6,779 bases of DNA from Acidobacteriota bacterium (GTDB taxonomy: Bacteria; Acidobacteriota; Terriglobia; Terriglobales; Acidobacteriaceae). The stretch is taken from positions 1 to 6,779 of the forward strand of contig JAJYAE010000238.1 in the NCBI GenBank assembly GCA_021779695.1, given 5' to 3'. This document shows, one piece after another, positions 5,274 to 6,779 of the stretch. A program made the position numbers and the translations under genes. Position 1 is the stretch's first letter. Every line of letters starts with the position of its first letter. The notes under the pieces are model-generated. The model was not told where the DNA came from, did no database searches, and worked only from the letters and a program-made list of their open reading frames with translations.

Positions 5274-6779
5274 ATGGCGACTGTCCGGCAGCCCATCTCT
5301 CCGGCATCCTCCGGCGCCGTACCTGTATCCCCGGACCGGACCCCTCGCTCTGCTCATCCTCCGGATGAGCAAGCCATCGGGCAGCGCTTCGATGAACTTC
5401 TCCGCCAGGTTCAGGCAAACCGCCCCACTGAGGACGTTTCCCTCATCCGTAAAGCCTGGAATTTCTGCGTTCAGCAGCACCACGGGCAGTTGCGGGCCTC
5501 GGGCGAGCCATACATCATTCATCCGCTTGAGGTGGCCGAGGTGCTGGCCGAACTCAAGATGGACGCAACTGCCATTGCTGCAGGCCTGCTCCATGATGCG
5601 GTGGAAGACACTCCAGCCACGCACGAAGAGATCGAAGCAAACTTCGGCGACCAGGTGGCGCACATTGTCGAGGGTGTCACAAAGATTGACAAAATTCAGT
5701 TTGCAAACCGCGAGGATCGCCAGGCTGAAAATGTCCGCAAAATGCTGCTGGCCATGGTTTCGGATGTGCGGGTCGTGCTCATCAAGCTGGCCGATCGCCT
5801 CCACAACATGCGCACCTTGGAGCATCTGAAACCGGAGCGCCAGGAAGCGATTGCCCGCGAGACCCTGGACATCTATGCGCCTCTGGCCCATCGCCTCGGC
5901 ATGGGCAAGGTGCGCGGCGAATTGGAAGACCTGGCCTTCCGCTACACCGATCCGGTGAGCTACGAGCAGGTTGCCGCCGCCGTGGAGGCGCGCCGGGTCG
6001 AAGGCGAACAGTTCCTGCACAGCGTCGAAGATACTCTCGTGGAGCAGTTGCGCGAGAACAACATCCAGGCGCGCGTTGAATGGCGTATCAAGCGGCTCTA
6101 CTCCATTTTCCAGAAGCTTCAGCGCACCAAATCCAGCTTTGACCAGGTTTATGATCTGCTGGCACTGCGCGTTATCACGCAGGATGTCGCCTCGTGTTAT
6201 GCCGTCTTCGGATTGATCCATACGCTGTGGCGCCCGGTGCCCGGCCGCATCAAGGACTTCATCGCCATCCCCCGGGCAAACCGCTATCAGTCGCTCCACA
6301 CCACGGTGATTGGCGAAGGCGGTCATCAGTTCGAAGTCCAGATCCGCACCGAAGAGATGCACCGCATCGCCGAAGAAGGCATCGCCGCCCACTGGAAATA
6401 CAAGGCTGGAGAGGGCTCGGTCACAGCGCGCGATGAAGAGCGCCTTAACTGGATTCGCCAACTCGTTGAGTGGCAAAAGGAGATGACCGACCCCAACGAG
6501 TTCCTGAGCAGCCTGAAGATGGATCTCTATCCAGACGAGGTCTACACTTTCACGCCCAAGGGAAAGGTTGTTGTCGTCCCCGCGGATGGAACCCCGATCG
6601 ACTTCGCCTACACAATTCACACGGAGGTCGGCCATACCTGCGTCGGAGCCAAGATCAATGGCCGAATGGTGCCCTTGCGCACCAAGCTCCGAAACGGCGA
6701 CATCGTCGAAATCGTCACCCAGAAGGACCACAAACCCAGCCGGGACTGGCTGACGTTTGTGAAGAGTCCGCGCGCACGC
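5274..6779 (+). CDS. rel: Bifunctional (p)ppGpp synthetase/hydrolase Rel (partial)
   Basis: Stringent-response enzyme that makes and degrades (p)ppGpp in the cytoplasm. The frame stays open to the right edge, giving 502 N-terminal residues of a protein normally near 720-780. After about 35 non-conserved residues comes the HD hydrolase domain (about 55-200): HHGQ (69-72), LLHDAVEDT (105-113, with the HDxxED metal motif) and LADRLHNM (172-179). All metal-site residues are present. The synthetase domain (about 245-375) has YSIFQKL, YDLLALRVI, RIKD (325-328), NRYQSLHT (336-343) and EVQIRTEEMH. RIKD is the RxKD form typical of bifunctional enzymes; monofunctional RelA has ExDD. The TGS domain begins at about 421 (DEVYTFTPKGKVVVVPADGT). 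The missing right part should hold the helical, zinc-finger/conserved-Cys and ACT regions. TGA at 5268-5270 is in frame, so translation cannot start upstream, and ATG 5274 is the first candidate. The gene is divergent from the cytochrome gene. Confidence 0.96.
   Translation, partial: MATVRQPISPASSGAVPVSPDRTPRSAHPPDEQAIGQRFDELLRQVQANRPTEDVSLIRKAWNFCVQQHHGQLRASGEPYIIHPLEVAEVLAELKMDATAIAAGLLHDAVEDTPATHEEIEANFGDQVAHIVEGVTKIDKIQFANREDRQAENVRKMLLAMVSDVRVVLIKLADRLHNMRTLEHLKPERQEAIARETLDIYAPLAHRLGMGKVRGELEDLAFRYTDPVSYEQVAAAVEARRVEGEQFLHSVEDTLVEQLRENNIQARVEWRIKRLYSIFQKLQRTKSSFDQVYDLLALRVITQDVASCYAVFGLIHTLWRPVPGRIKDFIAIPRANRYQSLHTTVIGEGGHQFEVQIRTEEMHRIAEEGIAAHWKYKAGEGSVTARDEERLNWIRQLVEWQKEMTDPNEFLSSLKMDLYPDEVYTFTPKGKVVVVPADGTPIDFAYTIHTEVGHTCVGAKINGRMVPLRTKLRNGDIVEIVTQKDHKPSRDWLTFVKSPRAR

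Noticed and set aside
4891..5829. 312-codon plus-strand frame across the cytochrome-rel gap and the start of rel
   Set aside because: It overlaps the 5' end of the cytochrome gene in antisense and the Rel HD domain in another frame. Its composition (Ser/Arg/Pro-rich) is typical of an out-of-frame reading.
5262..6731. 489-codon open frame on the minus strand, antisense to rel
   Set aside because: The plus strand encodes a complete set of Rel hydrolase, synthetase and TGS motifs. The antisense frame shows no recognisable domain and looks like an artefact of codon bias in a GC-rich gene.
5609..6779. Unusual residue in the Rel synthetase motif (NRYQSLHT instead of NGYQSLHT)
   Set aside because: The position after Asn varies among active Rel proteins, so Arg here is not evidence of lost activity. 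RxKD and the other synthetase motifs are intact.

Overview
The window is an ordinary-looking stretch of bacterial chromosome with fairly high GC. It holds four complete genes and one gene that runs off the right edge. The protein set is a secreted prolyl oligopeptidase, an RlmI-type rRNA methyltransferase, a small exported cytochrome c and a long bifunctional Rel, together with an unfamiliar ribbon-helix-helix protein. This fits a Gram-negative soil or acid-habitat bacterium, and I favour Acidobacteriota (Terriglobia). That placement rests on protein style and remembered resemblance, not on a search.

Layout, left to right. Bases 1-253 carry no gene I can support, only a weak promoter candidate and an operator-like near-palindrome. 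Bases 254-2380 (+) encode an exported S9A prolyl oligopeptidase with its full catalytic triad. Bases 2381-2583 hold two hairpins and no convincing gene. Bases 2584-3192 (+) encode an unrecognised protein with a C-terminal NikA/MobC-like ribbon-helix-helix segment. It converges on the next gene, and the two stop codons share the palindrome TTAA (3189-3192). Bases 3189-4526 (-) encode the RlmI-like 23S rRNA cytosine-C5 methyltransferase. Upstream of it on the same strand, 4584-5018 (-) encodes an exported monoheme cytochrome c. The 57-base gap between these two contains a strong hairpin that buries the methyltransferase's ribosome binding site. Bases 5019-5273 are the divergent regulatory region. 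Bases 5274-6779 (+) encode the first 502 residues of a Rel/SpoT-type (p)ppGpp synthetase/hydrolase.

The genes do not form one pathway. The peptidase acts outside the cytoplasm on peptides and the cytochrome carries electrons there. The methyltransferase modifies the ribosome, and Rel reports ribosome and nutrient status. The cytochrome and methyltransferase may be co-transcribed. I see no mobile element, CRISPR array, tRNA, rRNA or defence island, and no clear previously undescribed multi-gene system. The points most worth a second look are the sequestered ribosome binding site of the methyltransferase, the start region of rel (perfect TATAAT five bases before the start codon, with a strong Shine-Dalgarno misaligned to it), and the unrecognised ribbon-helix-helix protein.
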